The notes under the pieces: model-generated
The model's input: only the letters and a program-made list of their open reading frames with translations
Databases searched by the model: none
What the model was told of the DNA's origin: nothing
Shown here: positions 52,086 through 61,985 of the stretch, in pieces
Layout: each line of letters begins with the position of its first letter
Numbering within the stretch: position 1 is the stretch's first letter
NCBI GenBank assembly: GCA_003963005.1
Contig: RXJW01000046.1
Location: forward strand, 62,001 to 126,000
Length of the DNA: 64,000 nt
DNA from: Burkholderiales bacterium
GTDB taxonomy: Bacteria > Pseudomonadota > Gammaproteobacteria > Burkholderiales > Burkholderiaceae_C
Reading direction: 5' to 3'
Translations under genes and position numbers: made by a program

Positions 52086-52433
52086 GGATGAACTCCTGAA
52101 ACAAATGATTTACAGCGACGACCAATCGCCTCTGGGTAAAGCGAGTGAAGGCGCAGAGTGTGAACAACTGTGGCTGTCGCTCCCGTGCGGGTTCCCCCCA
52201 ATTGCTTGAGGCGACCCTCGATTCAGCGGCGTTTCACCCGGAGATTTGCCGTATCGAGGTCTCGCAAGTGTGTCCCTCGCGCCACAGGCAGCCGTTCCGG
52301 CCCAGGCCGGACATGGGCTTGTGTCGTTTCTTCGCTTCATTCCCTCGGGTTGTCGCAGTTCTGGGCTGGACCCAGGAGCGATGACCGCTGTCCGGAAGCT
52401 GTCCTAGGGGGGGCTGAATGTCGCCCAGGAATG
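52086..52433. other. intergenic region upstream of TonB receptor 1, 348 bp
   Basis: It contains the promoter of the downstream receptor and no supported gene. No operator-like dyad stands out. Confidence 0.4.
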
Positions 52434-52460
52434 AAAAAGGGCGGCCCGAAGGCCGCCCTT
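52434..52460 (-). terminator. Rho-independent terminator of TonB receptor 2
   Basis: On the minus strand GGGCGGCC pairs with GGCCGCCC around the loop TTCG and is followed by five T residues, ending near 52434. It lies about 30 bp after the receptor stop. Confidence 0.88.
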
Positions 52461-52488
52461 GGCGCGCTGGATGCAGCGCCGGAGGTGC

Positions 52489-55400
52489 TTAGAACTGCTT
52501 GTTGTACTGCACGGACAGCTGGATGCGGCGTGCGGCGCTGTACGAGATCGGCTGGCCGAACACGTTGCTCTTCACGGCGCGGGCATCGTCCATGTAGACC
52601 TCGTTGACGTTCTGGGCCACGACGCTGTTGGTCACGTTGAAGACCTCGACCGCGGCACGCAGACCGTCGAACCACTTCGGCGAGTAGTTCAGGCTCAGGT
52701 CCAGGCGGCGGTTGGAGGGCAGGGTGCCCAGGGCGCCGCGCGGCGAGACCTTGCCGTCGCAGTAGTGGTAGGACGAACCGTAGTCGACATCGCCCTGCGT
52801 CGGGCTGGTGCCGGCGTACCAGCCCAGGCAGCTGCGCGGGCGGCCGGTGGCGTACGACAGGTTCGCGCCCACTTCCCACTCGGGCAGGATTTCATAGAAG
52901 CCGAAGGCCTTCAGGGCGTGGCGGCGGTCACCCGGCAGGTAGCCGTACGCGTATTCCATCAGCTCCGGGTGGTCCCAGGTCTGCGTGGCGGCCACGTCGG
53001 TCTGGCCGACGTCAGACAGCGTCTGGCCTTCGGTGTTGCCCTTGTTCTTGGAGTACGTGTAGGCCACCTTGCCGTACCAGCCGTTGCGCTTCGGGTGCTC
53101 CACGCTCAGGTCGATGGCGAAGTAGGTGCGCTTGGCCTTCGGGAAGCCCAGGTCGTCGGCCGAGAGGTCCACGCGGGTGTAGTCCTGACGGGCCTTGGCC
53201 GGGTTCTGGTCGTGGAAGTCCACCAGGAAGGAGTTGGCGCGACCCGGGTTGAACGTGGCGCAGCCAAAGCCGCCCCATTCGCTGGTGTCGACCTTGTGGT
53301 CGGCCGCCCACTTGTTGAACGGACGCGGATCGCACATGTCGTCGATCGTGGTCTTCAGCGAGCGGTAGGTCACCTGCGCGCGGCCGATGTACTCACGCGA
53401 CAGCGCCTTCTCGAACGCGAAGCTGATTTCGTCCTGGTAGGTCGGCTTCATGTCCAGCGCCGAGACGACCTTGTTGTCCTTGGCCTGACCGTACTCGTTG
53501 TTGGCCGAGTAGGGGGTCGTGATGTCGCGGCGACCGGTCGGCTGGCCGTTGGCGTCCACACCGGTGTAGGTGAAGAACTGGCGCGTGAAGGTCGAGCGGC
53601 TGGCGCCGCGCACGGCGATGTGCGTCGGGATCTGGATCGAGTAGCGACCGGCCGTGGCGCTCAGCTTGTTGTTGCCGTCACCCGTGACGTCCCAGGCCGC
53701 GGCCAGGCGCGGGTTGATCTGGTTGTTCATCTTCAGGAAGGAGACGTTGTCGCCGTTGCGGTTGTCAAAACCTTCCTTGCGGATGCCGCCCGTCAGCGTC
53801 AGGTCCTTGGTGAGGCGCCACTTGTCTTCGATGTAGTAGGCGTCCTGGTCGGAGTAGGCGTTGGTCGTCGTGATGAAGATCTGCTCACGGCCGTAGTAGC
53901 CCAGGGCAGCGAGCGGGCCGTTGGCCGGGTTCGCGAGCCACACGCGCTGGCCACCGGTCTGCGAGTTGTTGATCGCGAAGTTGGTGTTGGCGGCATTGGT
54001 GGCCGAGGTCTTCAGGTAGGAGATGACCGTGCCCTTGCCGCCCGTCAGCGCCTCACCCGCGTTGATGGAGGTGAGCTTGTTGTTGTCCAGGCCGGCACGA
54101 ACGGTGTGGGCGCCGATGCGCCATTCCAGGTCGAGGCGGAAGCTCTTGACCGAGTCCTTCGAGCCTGCGGCGAGTGCGCGCTGGCCGGCGACCGGGTTCA
54201 GCTGGGCATACGTCAGGCCAGGTGCCTGGCCGTTGGTGCCGAACAGCACGCCGGGCACGGTGCCGGAGTAGGGGCCGAGGTCCTCGGTGTGCTGGGTCTT
54301 GCTCTTGCCGTACAGGGCCGTGAGCGTGAGGTCGTCGGTCAGATTGCCGACGTACTTCAGGATGCCGATGTCGGCGCCGGCGTCGGTGAAGCCGTCGACG
54401 TTCTTGTAGGACTGCGTGCCGACGATCTGACCGTTGCGGGCGCCGGTCGTGTAGTCGTAGCCTTGCTGCGAGCGCTTGGATTCCGGCTTGTCGCTGATCA
54501 GCGTGGCTTCCAGCAGGTGGTCGTCGGTGATGTTGAAGTTCAGCTTGCCGTACAGGCGGGTCGTGGTGTCCTTGCGGTCCGTCCAACCCTTCGTGGCGGC
54601 CTGGCTGCCGGTGGAGACGGCCGGGTTTTCTTCGCTCACGTAGCCGCGCTTGATCACGGTCTGCTCGGCGGCGGCGAAGAAGAACAGCTTGTCCTTGATG
54701 ATGGGGCCGCCGGCGTAGACCGAGGTGGTCGTTTCCTGGCGGGTGTTGTCGCCGCGCAGGCGCAGTTGGCCATCGGTCGAGGCGTTGGCCGGGTCGCCGG
54801 TGACGGCGTAGTAGAAGTCCTTGCTCTTGCCGCGGCCGGTGTTCGGCGAGTACAGCACCTGGCCGCCCGCCTCGAAGGTGTTCGAACCGCTCTTGGTCAC
54901 GACGTTCAGCACGCCACCGACAGAGCGGCCGTATTCGACGCCGTAGCCGGTGGTCAGCACCTGGGCCTGCTCGATGGCGCCGAAGGGGAGCTGGGCCGAG
55001 CCGAGCTGGGTCAGCGGGTTGGTCGCGGGGAAGCCGTTGATGTAGTAGGCGTTCTCCGACGGGGCACCGCCGGCGATGGACATGGCATTGCCGTAGCGCG
55101 AGTCAGCATCCGAGGTGCCGGGAGCCAGGCGCACGATGTCGTTCAGGTTGCGGCCGATGGGCAGGCCTTCCAGCACGGCGGCGGTGAAGTTGGTGCCGAT
55201 GTTGGCCGTCGTCGTGTCGATCAGGCGGCGGGTCGACGTGACCGTCACGGTCTCCAGGCGGGCACCGAAGGCGAGCGGATAGTTCTGGCCGATGACGACT
55301 TCGAACGGGTCGGTGGACTGCACGACCTTGCCGTCGCGGATCAGCGAGGCCTTGTAGCGACCGACCGGCAGGGCGCTGGCCGACACGCGACCGGTGGCGT

Positions 55401-55605
55401 CCGGCGTCAGCGTGCGCTTCAGGCCGGTGTCCAGGTTTTCGATCAGCACGGTCGCGCCGTCGGCGTTCTGCACGACACCGGCGACACCGCCGGAGGCATT
55501 CGATTGCGCGCGCGCGTCCTGGGGCAGGGTCAGCAGCGCGACCGGCGCCACGGCAGCGCCGAGCGCGATTAGCGCTGCGAGATTGACACTGTTGCGTCGA
55601 AACAT
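52489..55605 (-). CDS. TonB-dependent receptor with carboxypeptidase-regulatory-like domain
   Basis: This 1038-residue protein has a signal peptide (about residues 1-33). A short CarboxypepD_reg-like segment (about 34-100, GVAGVVQNADGATVLIEN) leads to a plug domain with LEGLPIGRNLNDIVRLAPG and YGVEYGRSVGGVLNVVTKSG. A barrel then ends in YNKQF. This layout resembles Oar-like receptors. The start at 55605 follows GAGGAG. The upstream region carries CTTGCAA direct repeats. Ligand unknown; it does not look like a typical siderophore receptor. Confidence 0.92.
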   Translation of the reverse strand: MFRRNSVNLAALIALGAAVAPVALLTLPQDARAQSNASGGVAGVVQNADGATVLIENLDTGLKRTLTPDATGRVSASALPVGRYKASLIRDGKVVQSTDPFEVVIGQNYPLAFGARLETVTVTSTRRLIDTTTANIGTNFTAAVLEGLPIGRNLNDIVRLAPGTSDADSRYGNAMSIAGGAPSENAYYINGFPATNPLTQLGSAQLPFGAIEQAQVLTTGYGVEYGRSVGGVLNVVTKSGSNTFEAGGQVLYSPNTGRGKSKDFYYAVTGDPANASTDGQLRLRGDNTRQETTTSVYAGGPIIKDKLFFFAAAEQTVIKRGYVSEENPAVSTGSQAATKGWTDRKDTTTRLYGKLNFNITDDHLLEATLISDKPESKRSQQGYDYTTGARNGQIVGTQSYKNVDGFTDAGADIGILKYVGNLTDDLTLTALYGKSKTQHTEDLGPYSGTVPGVLFGTNGQAPGLTYAQLNPVAGQRALAAGSKDSVKSFRLDLEWRIGAHTVRAGLDNNKLTSINAGEALTGGKGTVISYLKTSATNAANTNFAINNSQTGGQRVWLANPANGPLAALGYYGREQIFITTTNAYSDQDAYYIEDKWRLTKDLTLTGGIRKEGFDNRNGDNVSFLKMNNQINPRLAAAWDVTGDGNNKLSATAGRYSIQIPTHIAVRGASRSTFTRQFFTYTGVDANGQPTGRRDITTPYSANNEYGQAKDNKVVSALDMKPTYQDEISFAFEKALSREYIGRAQVTYRSLKTTIDDMCDPRPFNKWAADHKVDTSEWGGFGCATFNPGRANSFLVDFHDQNPAKARQDYTRVDLSADDLGFPKAKRTYFAIDLSVEHPKRNGWYGKVAYTYSKNKGNTEGQTLSDVGQTDVAATQTWDHPELMEYAYGYLPGDRRHALKAFGFYEILPEWEVGANLSYATGRPRSCLGWYAGTSPTQGDVDYGSSYHYCDGKVSPRGALGTLPSNRRLDLSLNYSPKWFDGLRAAVEVFNVTNSVVAQNVNEVYMDDARAVKSNVFGQPISYSAARRIQLSVQYNKQF

Positions 55606-55766
55606 GGGGAACTCCTCAGAAGAAAAGGGGATGAGGCAGGACCGGATAGGCTCCCGCCGAGCAGACAACACACCCGCGCGACGATCAGCCACGCGGTTAA
55701 TCCCAGTATTCGGGAGTGGGTCCCCTGATCCACCCGGGGGTCGTCCCTAGTCCTCGTGTCAAGACC

Positions 55767-55784
55767 CTTGCAAAGTTCTTGCAA
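55767..55784. repeat. CTTGCAA direct repeats upstream of TonB receptor 2
   Basis: CTTGCAA occurs at 55767-55773 and 55778-55784, with an 11 bp period, one DNA helical turn. The pair lies about 165 bp upstream of the start and may be a regulatory site. Confidence 0.4.
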
Positions 55785-55871
55785 GTTGTTGAGAACGCAG
55801 AAGAAATGTGTCCCATGACCTCCGGCATGGGTTAATCCCCTAGACGTTGGGCGAGGCCAACGCTTTACAGA

Positions 55872-55902
55872 GCGTTAACGTTCCGAGTGCTTCGGTTAAC
55901 GC
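55872..55902. repeat. inverted repeat at glcB stop
   Basis: GCGTTAAC (55872-55879) and GTTAACGC (55895-55902) are perfect 8 bp arms around a 15 bp loop. The right arm overlaps the glcB stop codon. It could be a weak terminator, but no T-run follows. Confidence 0.45.
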
Positions 55903-58073
55903 GATGCGCCCGACTTCACCCGCAGCCGCCAGGCGTGCAGCAGAGGCTCGGTGTAGCCACTGGGCTGGGCTTCGCCCTTGAAGACGAGATCCAGCGCGGC
56001 CTGCATGGCCGCACCATCGGGGTGCGTGGCCAGCGGTCGGTAGGCCGGATCTGCGGCGTTCTGCGCGTCCACGATCCGGGCCATGCGGGCGAAGGTGTCC
56101 CGCACCTGTTCGGCGCTGACCACCCCATGCCGCAGCCAGTTGGCGATGTGTTGGCTGCTGATGCGCAGCGTCGCGCGGTCTTCCATCAGGCCCACACCGT
56201 TGATGTCCGGCACCTTGGAGCAGCCCACGCCCTGGTCGATCCAGCGCACGACGTAACCCAGGATGCCCTGGACGTTGTTGTCCAGCTCCTGCTGGCGCTG
56301 CTCGGGCGTCCAGTTCGCGTCGGTGGCGACCGGGATGGTCAGCAGCGCGTTCAGGATGCCTTCGCGCTCGGCGCCGAGGTCGACCTTCTCCAGCTCCTGC
56401 TGCACGGCGGCCACGCTGACCTGGTGGTAGTGCAGCGCGTGCAGCGTGGCGGCCGTGGGCGACGGCACCCAGGCGGTGTTGGCGCCGGCCTTGGGGTGGC
56501 CGACCTTCTGCTTGAGCATCTCGGCCATCAGGTCGGGCATGGCCCACATGCCCTTGCCGATCTGGGCCCGGCCGCGCAGGCCGCAGGCGAGGCCGGTCAG
56601 CACATTGCTGCGCTCGTAGGCCTGGATCCAGCTCGAGGTCTTCATGTCGCCCTTGCGCAGCATCGGGCCGGCGCGCATGGCGGTGTGCATCTCGTCGCCG
56701 GTGCGGTCCAGGAAACCGGTGTTGATGAAGGCCACACGGCTGGCGGCGGCGGCGATGCAGGCCTTCAGGTTGACGGAGGTGCGGCGCTCCTCGTCCATGA
56801 TGCCCAGCTTGACCGTGCTGTCGGGCAGGCCGAGCAGCTGCTCGACACGGCTGAACAGCTCGGAGGCGAAGGCCACTTCCGACGGGCCGTGCATCTTGGG
56901 CTTCACGATGTAGACCGAGCCCGTCCGTGAGTTGCCGCGGCGCTGCAGGTCGTGCATCGCGATCGTGGTCGTGACCACCGCATCCATGATGCCCTCGGGA
57001 ATTTCGCTGCCGTCGTCCAGCAGGATGGCCGGGTTGGTCATCAGGTGGCCGACGTTGCGCACGAACATCAGCGAGCGGCCGTGCAGCGTCAGCGTGCCGC
57101 CGTGGGGGGCGGTGTAGACCCGGTCGGCGTTCAGGCGCCGGGTGAAGGTCTTGCCGCCCTTGGCGACCTCCTCGGTCAGCGTGCCCTGCTGGATGCCGAG
57201 CCAGTTGCGGTAGGCCAGCAGCTTGTCCTCGGCGTCCACCGCGGCGACGGAGTCTTCCAGGTCGAGGATGGTGGACAGCGCTGCTTCGAGCACCACGTCG
57301 GCCACGCCGGCGGCGTCGGTCTTGCCGATGGGCGTGCTGCGGTCGATGCGGATGTCCAGGTGCAGGCCGTGGTGCACCAGCAGCACGCTGCTGGGGGCGG
57401 CAGCGTCGCCCTGGTAGCCGGCGAAGGCGGCGGGGTCCTGCAGGCCGGTGGTGGCCCCGGACGCCAGCGTCACGACGAGCTGGCCGCCCTCGACGCGGTA
57501 GCCGGTCGAGTCGGCATGGGTGCCGCTGGCCAGCGGCGCAGCCTGGTCGAGCACCTGGCGGGCAAAGGCAATGACCTTGGCACCGCGCACCGGGTTGTAG
57601 GCGCCCTCGCGGCTGGCGCCGTCGGTCTCAGGGATGGCATCGGTGCCGTAGAGCGCGTCGTACAGCGATCCCCAGCGGGCGTTGGCGGCATTCAGCGCGT
57701 AGCGGGCGTTCAGGATGGGCACCACCAGCTGCGGGCCGGCCTGCACGGCGAGTTCGGCGTCGACGTTGGCCGTGGTTGCCTTGACCTGCGCCGGCGGCTC
57801 GACGAGGTAGCCGATGCGGGTCAGGAAGTCGCGGTAAGCCGGCATGTCGGTGATCGGGCCGGGGTGGGCCTCGTGCCAGGCGTCCAGCTCGGACTGCAGG
57901 CGGTCGCGCTCGGCGAGCAGCGCGCGGTTCATCGGCGCGAGCTCGTGGGCAATCTTGCTGAAGCCGGCCCAGAAGGTGTCCGGTGCCACGCCCGTGCCGG
58001 GCAGCACTTCGGTGTCGATGAAGCGGGCCAGATCGGCGTCGACCTGCAAGCGATGGAGGGTGGTGCGGGGCAT
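55896..58073 (-). CDS. glcB: malate synthase G
   Basis: This 725-residue monomeric malate synthase matches the G isoform in length. Visible blocks are [15 protein letters not shown] (catalytic and Mg-binding acid residues), [32 protein letters not shown] and a terminal [16 protein letters not shown]. It condenses glyoxylate with acetyl-CoA. No isocitrate lyase is in the window, so glyoxylate may come from glycolate or purine breakdown. A divergent LysR gene suggests dedicated control. Confidence 0.95.
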   Translation of the reverse strand: MPRTTLHRLQVDADLARFIDTEVLPGTGVAPDTFWAGFSKIAHELAPMNRALLAERDRLQSELDAWHEAHPGPITDMPAYRDFLTRIGYLVEPPAQVKATTANVDAELAVQAGPQLVVPILNARYALNAANARWGSLYDALYGTDAIPETDGASREGAYNPVRGAKVIAFARQVLDQAAPLASGTHADSTGYRVEGGQLVVTLASGATTGLQDPAAFAGYQGDAAAPSSVLLVHHGLHLDIRIDRSTPIGKTDAAGVADVVLEAALSTILDLEDSVAAVDAEDKLLAYRNWLGIQQGTLTEEVAKGGKTFTRRLNADRVYTAPHGGTLTLHGRSLMFVRNVGHLMTNPAILLDDGSEIPEGIMDAVVTTTIAMHDLQRRGNSRTGSVYIVKPKMHGPSEVAFASELFSRVEQLLGLPDSTVKLGIMDEERRTSVNLKACIAAAASRVAFINTGFLDRTGDEMHTAMRAGPMLRKGDMKTSSWIQAYERSNVLTGLACGLRGRAQIGKGMWAMPDLMAEMLKQKVGHPKAGANTAWVPSPTAATLHALHYHQVSVAAVQQELEKVDLGAEREGILNALLTIPVATDANWTPEQRQQELDNNVQGILGYVVRWIDQGVGCSKVPDINGVGLMEDRATLRISSQHIANWLRHGVVSAEQVRDTFARMARIVDAQNAADPAYRPLATHPDGAAMQAALDLVFKGEAQPSGYTEPLLHAWRLRVKSGASR

Positions 58074-58170
58074 GGCGGAACTCCTGCGAGAGTGAACAAC
58101 GAATGGGCCCAATCTAGCCGGCTTGGGGTGCCCGATTCACAGCCGGGGCCGCAGGGATTCTGTGACTAAA

Positions 58171-58206
58171 ACGCAAAACCGGATCGTGAAATCACGACCT
58201 TTGCGT
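58171..58206. promoter_or_regulatory. nested palindromes between glcB and LysR
   Basis: An inner dyad, TCGTGA and TCACGA (58184-58197, 2 bp centre), lies within outer arms ACGCAAA (58171-58177) and TTTGCGT (58200-58206). The centres are 2 bp apart. The site is 24 bp upstream of the LysR start and about 98 bp from the glcB start, fitting an autoregulatory and divergent operator. Confidence 0.6.
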
Positions 58207-58229
58207 CGTCGCCCCAGCACAATCCGAGC

Positions 58230-59135
58230 ATGGACAAGCTCAAGCAGATGGAGTCCTTCGTCCTGGTGGCGGCCAAGGGCAGCCTGACGGCCGCAGCCCA
58301 GGCCGAGGGGGTGGCGCCCGCCGTCATGGGCCGGCGGCTGGACGCGCTGGAGGCGCGTCTGGGCGTGAAGCTGATGCTGCGCACCACCCGCCGCCTGACG
58401 CTCACGCCGGAAGGCCAGGCCTTCCTCGAAGACTGCCAGCGCCTCATCGCCTCGCTGGCCGATGCCGAGGCCGCCGTCAGCGCCGGCGGCTTGAAGGCCA
58501 GCGGCCACCTGCGCGTGACGGCCCCGGCGGGCTTCGGCCGCCGTCACGTGGCGCCTCTCGTGCCGGGCTTTCTGGCCGACCATGCCGACCTGAGCCTGTC
58601 GCTCAACCTCAGCGACCGCATCGTGGACATCGTGCACGAGGGCTTCGACTGCGCCGTGCGCGTGGGCGATCTGCCCGACTCCAGCCTCGTCAGCACCCGC
58701 CTGGCCGACAACCGGCGGCTTTGCGTGGGCGCACCGACCTACCTCAAGCGTGCCGGCGTGCCCCGCCACCCGGACGACCTCGCCCGCCACGCCTGCCTCA
58801 CGCTCAGCTCCGAGGCGAGCCAGACCCGCGGCTGGGCGTTCCAGATCGATGGTGCCGTGCAGCACCTTCGCCTGACCGGGCGGCTGGACTGCAGCGACGG
58901 CCAGGTGCTGCACGACTGGTGCGTGGCCGGCCTCGGACTGGCCTGGCGCAGCACCTGGGAGGTGGAGGCCGACCTGGCGGCGGGGCGGCTGGTCAGCGTG
59001 CTCGACGACTACGCGGCGCCGCCCAACGGCATCTACGCGATCTTTCCGCAGTCACGCCACCTGCCGCTGCGCACACGCTTGTGGGTAGAGCACCTGCGGG
59101 CGCATTACGGCAGGACGGAGTACTGGCGGGGTTGA
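58230..59135 (+). CDS. LysR-family regulator, divergent from glcB
   Basis: This 301-residue protein has a LysR HTH (residues about 3-62, KGSLTAAAQAEGVAPAVMGR) and a substrate-binding domain (about 90-295). It is the normal length for the family. Its position divergent from malate synthase G and the palindromes between them suggest control of glcB. Effector unknown; glycolate or a related 2-carbon acid is a guess. Confidence 0.9.
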   Translation: MDKLKQMESFVLVAAKGSLTAAAQAEGVAPAVMGRRLDALEARLGVKLMLRTTRRLTLTPEGQAFLEDCQRLIASLADAEAAVSAGGLKASGHLRVTAPAGFGRRHVAPLVPGFLADHADLSLSLNLSDRIVDIVHEGFDCAVRVGDLPDSSLVSTRLADNRRLCVGAPTYLKRAGVPRHPDDLARHACLTLSSEASQTRGWAFQIDGAVQHLRLTGRLDCSDGQVLHDWCVAGLGLAWRSTWEVEADLAAGRLVSVLDDYAAPPNGIYAIFPQSRHLPLRTRLWVEHLRAHYGRTEYWRG

Positions 59136-59183
59136 ACGCTGCTGCCCTGCGCCCCGGGGAATCCAAGCCGGTCCGTCAGCAGG

Positions 59184-59552
59184 TCAGAGCTGCCCGCTCG
59201 CCCGCATCCCTTCGAGCCGCAGCGCCAAGGCTTGCTCCAGCTCGGCCAGCTTCTGACGCAGCGCCTCTCGGTTGCTGTCGTCCACCGCCGCGTCCAGTTG
59301 ACGGCGCAGTTCGGCACGGGCCTGGAACACCGCCAGCTCCGGCGGCGGCACGCCGGCGTTCTTGAGCACCTTGAACGCCATGCGGAACTCCGCCGGCGTC
59401 TCGTCCCAGCCGTCATCCTCGGTCAAGGGCTTGCCGAAGCTCGCCGCGCTCTGCAGTTCGCCGGAGCGCATGGCTTCGGCGAGATCACGCGCGATGCGCT
59501 CGTCCTGCTCGCGCAACAACGTGTTGCGGTGGGTGTCGGGGTCGACGGCCAT
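59184..59552 (-). CDS. DUF1992 (DnaJ-related) protein
   Basis: This 122-residue soluble protein matches DUF1992, with ERIARDLAEAMRSGEL, SFGKPL and FRMAFKVLKNAGVPPPEL. The N-terminal DnaJ portion of eukaryotic DNAJC28 is absent. Function is unknown. The start at 59552 (MAVD) is as good as one 9 bp upstream. It lies alone between a LysR gene and an acyl-CoA synthetase gene. Confidence 0.78.
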   Translation of the reverse strand: MAVDPDTHRNTLLREQDERIARDLAEAMRSGELQSAASFGKPLTEDDGWDETPAEFRMAFKVLKNAGVPPPELAVFQARAELRRQLDAAVDDSNREALRQKLAELEQALALRLEGMRASGQL

Positions 59553-59579
59553 GCCGGGCATTCTGCCCGGTAAGCACCA

Positions 59580-61280
59580 TCAGTCGCCGAAGATGATCTT
59601 GCTCTTCTTGCTGACCCAGCCCTCGAAGCTGCCCGAGTAGGCCTCCTCGATGCGGTTGCGCTTGACCTTGAAGGTCGGCGTGATGAAGCCGTTGTCCACC
59701 GTCCAGGGCGTCTTGATCAGCACCAGCGCGTCGAGCTGCTCGTGCGGGTCCAGGCGGGCGTTGACGTCGTCCAGGTGCTTGGAGAGCTCGGCCATCAGCG
59801 CGGCGCGCTCGGCCTCGGTGCTGGCGCGCTCTAGGCCTTGCGGCGACAACATCGCGATGCCCAGCGGCTGGCCCATGTTGGCGCCGGCCACGCAGCAGGC
59901 CTCGACGTTGGGGTTCATGCCCAGGCGGTCCTCGATCGGGGCCGGGGCCACGTACTTGCCCTTGCTCGTCTTGAACAGGTCCTTCACGCGGCCGGTGATG
60001 CGCACGCAGCCGTCCTGGTCCATGCTGGCCTTGTCACCGGTGCGCAGCCAGCCGTCTTCGGTGAAGCTGTCGCGCGTCTGCTCCGGCGCCTTGAAGTAGC
60101 CGAGCATGACGGCCGGGCTGCGCATCTGCAGCTCGCCCGTGGTCGGGTCGATGCGGACCTGCACGCCCTCGTAGGCCGGGCCCACGGTGCCGCGCTGGTT
60201 CTTGCCCGGCAGCGTCAGGTGCGACAGCGCCAGGTTCTCGGTCATGCCATAGCCTTCGTTGATGTGCAGGCCCAGGGCCGCGTACCACTCGAGCAGCGCG
60301 ACCGGCATCGGCGCCGCGCCACCGGCGGCGAACTTGCATTCGTTCAGGCCCAGGGCCTTGAGCACCTTCTTGCGCACCAGGCCGCCGATGATCGGCAGGC
60401 GCAGCAGCTTGTTGAGCTTTTGCTGCGGCATCTTGGCCTGGACGCCCTGCTGGAACTTCACCCACAGCCGCGGCACCGAGAAGAACACGGTCGGCAGCGC
60501 GCGCTGCAGGTCGGCCGTGAAGGTGTCCAGCGACTCGGCGAAGTAGATCTTGATGCCCCGCGCCAGCCAGCCGTGCTCCACCAGCGTGCGCTCCACGACG
60601 TGGGCCAGCGGCAGGTAGGACAGCATGCGGTCCGAGCCCGTCATCGGGATGCGCTTCAGCCCCGCGTCCACCGCCCACGCGAAGGCGCCGAAGGTGTGCA
60701 TGACGCCCTTGGGCAGACCGGTCGTGCCGGAGGTGTAGATCAGCGTGCAGAGCTCGTCGGCGCCGCGCACCGGCGAGGCCTTCAGCGGCTCGGTGCGGGC
60801 GCAGATGGTGTCCCAGCTCTCGTAGGCCTTCTTGGCGTCGTCGGGCGACAGCGCGTAGCTGGCACCGGGCAGGCTCGTCGGCACGCCGGGCTTCATGCCC
60901 TCCCAGCCGTCGAGCTTGCCGATGAAGATGAAGCGCGACTCGCTGTGCTCCAGGATCTGCGTGATCGTCTCGGGCGCCAGCGTCGGGTACAGCGGCACGC
61001 TCACGTAGCCGGCCATCCAGATCGCCAGGTCGCTCATCAGCCACCAGGCGCAGTTCTTCGACAGGATGGCCACCTTGGCATCGGCCGGCCAGCCTTCCGC
61101 CGCGCCCTTGGCCTTCAGGAAGGCGGCCATTCGGCGCACCTGATCGCCCACCTGGGCCCAGGTGTAGTCCTTCACGGCACCGCCCCCCATCGGCTGGGTC
61201 AGGGTGACCTGGCTGCCTGCGGTGCGCTCGAAGTGATACAGACGCTGCAGCGCAAGCTGGTCGGCGGCAATGGTGGCCAT
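59580..61280 (-). CDS. AMP-forming acyl-CoA synthetase
   Basis: This 566-residue ANL-superfamily enzyme has the ATP-binding motif YTSGTTGLPKG, the block INEGYGMTENLAL, the hinge WLRTGD and a C-terminal ITGRVKDLFKTSKGKYVAPAPIE. It resembles long-chain fatty acyl-CoA ligases (FadD15-like). It activates fatty or aromatic acids as CoA thioesters. The start at 61280 is supported by an AAGGAGAC site. Substrate range cannot be read from sequence. Confidence 0.9.
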   Translation of the reverse strand: MATIAADQLALQRLYHFERTAGSQVTLTQPMGGGAVKDYTWAQVGDQVRRMAAFLKAKGAAEGWPADAKVAILSKNCAWWLMSDLAIWMAGYVSVPLYPTLAPETITQILEHSESRFIFIGKLDGWEGMKPGVPTSLPGASYALSPDDAKKAYESWDTICARTEPLKASPVRGADELCTLIYTSGTTGLPKGVMHTFGAFAWAVDAGLKRIPMTGSDRMLSYLPLAHVVERTLVEHGWLARGIKIYFAESLDTFTADLQRALPTVFFSVPRLWVKFQQGVQAKMPQQKLNKLLRLPIIGGLVRKKVLKALGLNECKFAAGGAAPMPVALLEWYAALGLHINEGYGMTENLALSHLTLPGKNQRGTVGPAYEGVQVRIDPTTGELQMRSPAVMLGYFKAPEQTRDSFTEDGWLRTGDKASMDQDGCVRITGRVKDLFKTSKGKYVAPAPIEDRLGMNPNVEACCVAGANMGQPLGIAMLSPQGLERASTEAERAALMAELSKHLDDVNARLDPHEQLDALVLIKTPWTVDNGFITPTFKVKRNRIEEAYSGSFEGWVSKKSKIIFGD

Positions 61281-61489
61281 GAGGGTGTCTCCTTCGGAAC
61301 TTATCGGGGTCCGAAAGTTAACCGCGTGTAAAACCCGAGCTCCTACGGGAAAACACTCTTCGATGTGACCTGCTGCCCAGGACGGCTAGGGGCGGTCCTC
61401 TAGAAAACCGCCGGCTGCGCGGCTCTCGGGTGCCCGCCGGAGCTGGCGAGCCGCGCACGACAATCCGCCGCTTCACCCAGGAGCGACTG

Positions 61490-61981
61490 ATGGACCTGCC
61501 CGCCCACCAACTGACGATGACCGTGCTGATGACGCCGGACACCGCCAACTTTTCCGGCAATGTGCACGGCGGCAACATCCTCAAGCTGCTCGATCAGGTC
61601 GCCTATGCCTGTGCGAGCCGCTACGCCGGCCGCTACGTGGTGACGCTGTCGGTGGACCGCGTCATCTTCCGCCAGCCCATCCATGTGGGCGAGCTCGTGA
61701 CGTTTCTCGCCAGCGTCAACCACACCGGCACCTCGTCGATGGAGGTGGGCATCAAGGTGGTCGCCGAGAACATCCGGACGCAGGAGACGCGGCACGTGAA
61801 CAGCTGCTACTTCACGATGGTCGCCGTGGGTGACGACAACAAGCCGGTGCCTGTGCCGCCGCTGCGCCCCTTCACGCCCGAGGAGCGCAGCCGGCATGCC
61901 GCCGCGATCGCGCGCAAGCAGGCGCGTGCCAGCCTCGAAGGGCGCGCCGGCACGTCATCTGACACCACCGCGGGGGCCTGA
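61490..61981 (+). CDS. hotdog-fold acyl-CoA thioesterase, YciA-like
   Basis: This 163-residue thioesterase has the YciA signature: TANFSGNVHGGNILKLLDQVAY, with catalytic Asp in the D-Q-V motif, then SVDRVIFRQPIHVGELVTF. A strand with VNSCYFTMVAV follows. It hydrolyses acyl-CoA, and is divergent from the acyl-CoA synthetase. The ATG at 61490 follows AGGAG; a frame 60 bp longer lacks support. Confidence 0.88.
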   Translation: MDLPAHQLTMTVLMTPDTANFSGNVHGGNILKLLDQVAYACASRYAGRYVVTLSVDRVIFRQPIHVGELVTFLASVNHTGTSSMEVGIKVVAENIRTQETRHVNSCYFTMVAVGDDNKPVPVPPLRPFTPEERSRHAAAIARKQARASLEGRAGTSSDTTAGA

Positions 61982-61985
61982 ACGG

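Noticed and set aside
49557-52091. 844-codon open frame antisense to TonB receptor 1
   Set aside because: It mirrors the receptor gene codon by codon in GC-rich DNA; the translation is rich in Val, Gly, Ala and His with no domain, and it has no ribosome binding site.
52459-55572. 1037-codon open frame antisense to TonB receptor 2
   Set aside because: Same reason: a shadow of a GC-rich gene without any recognisable fold or start signal.
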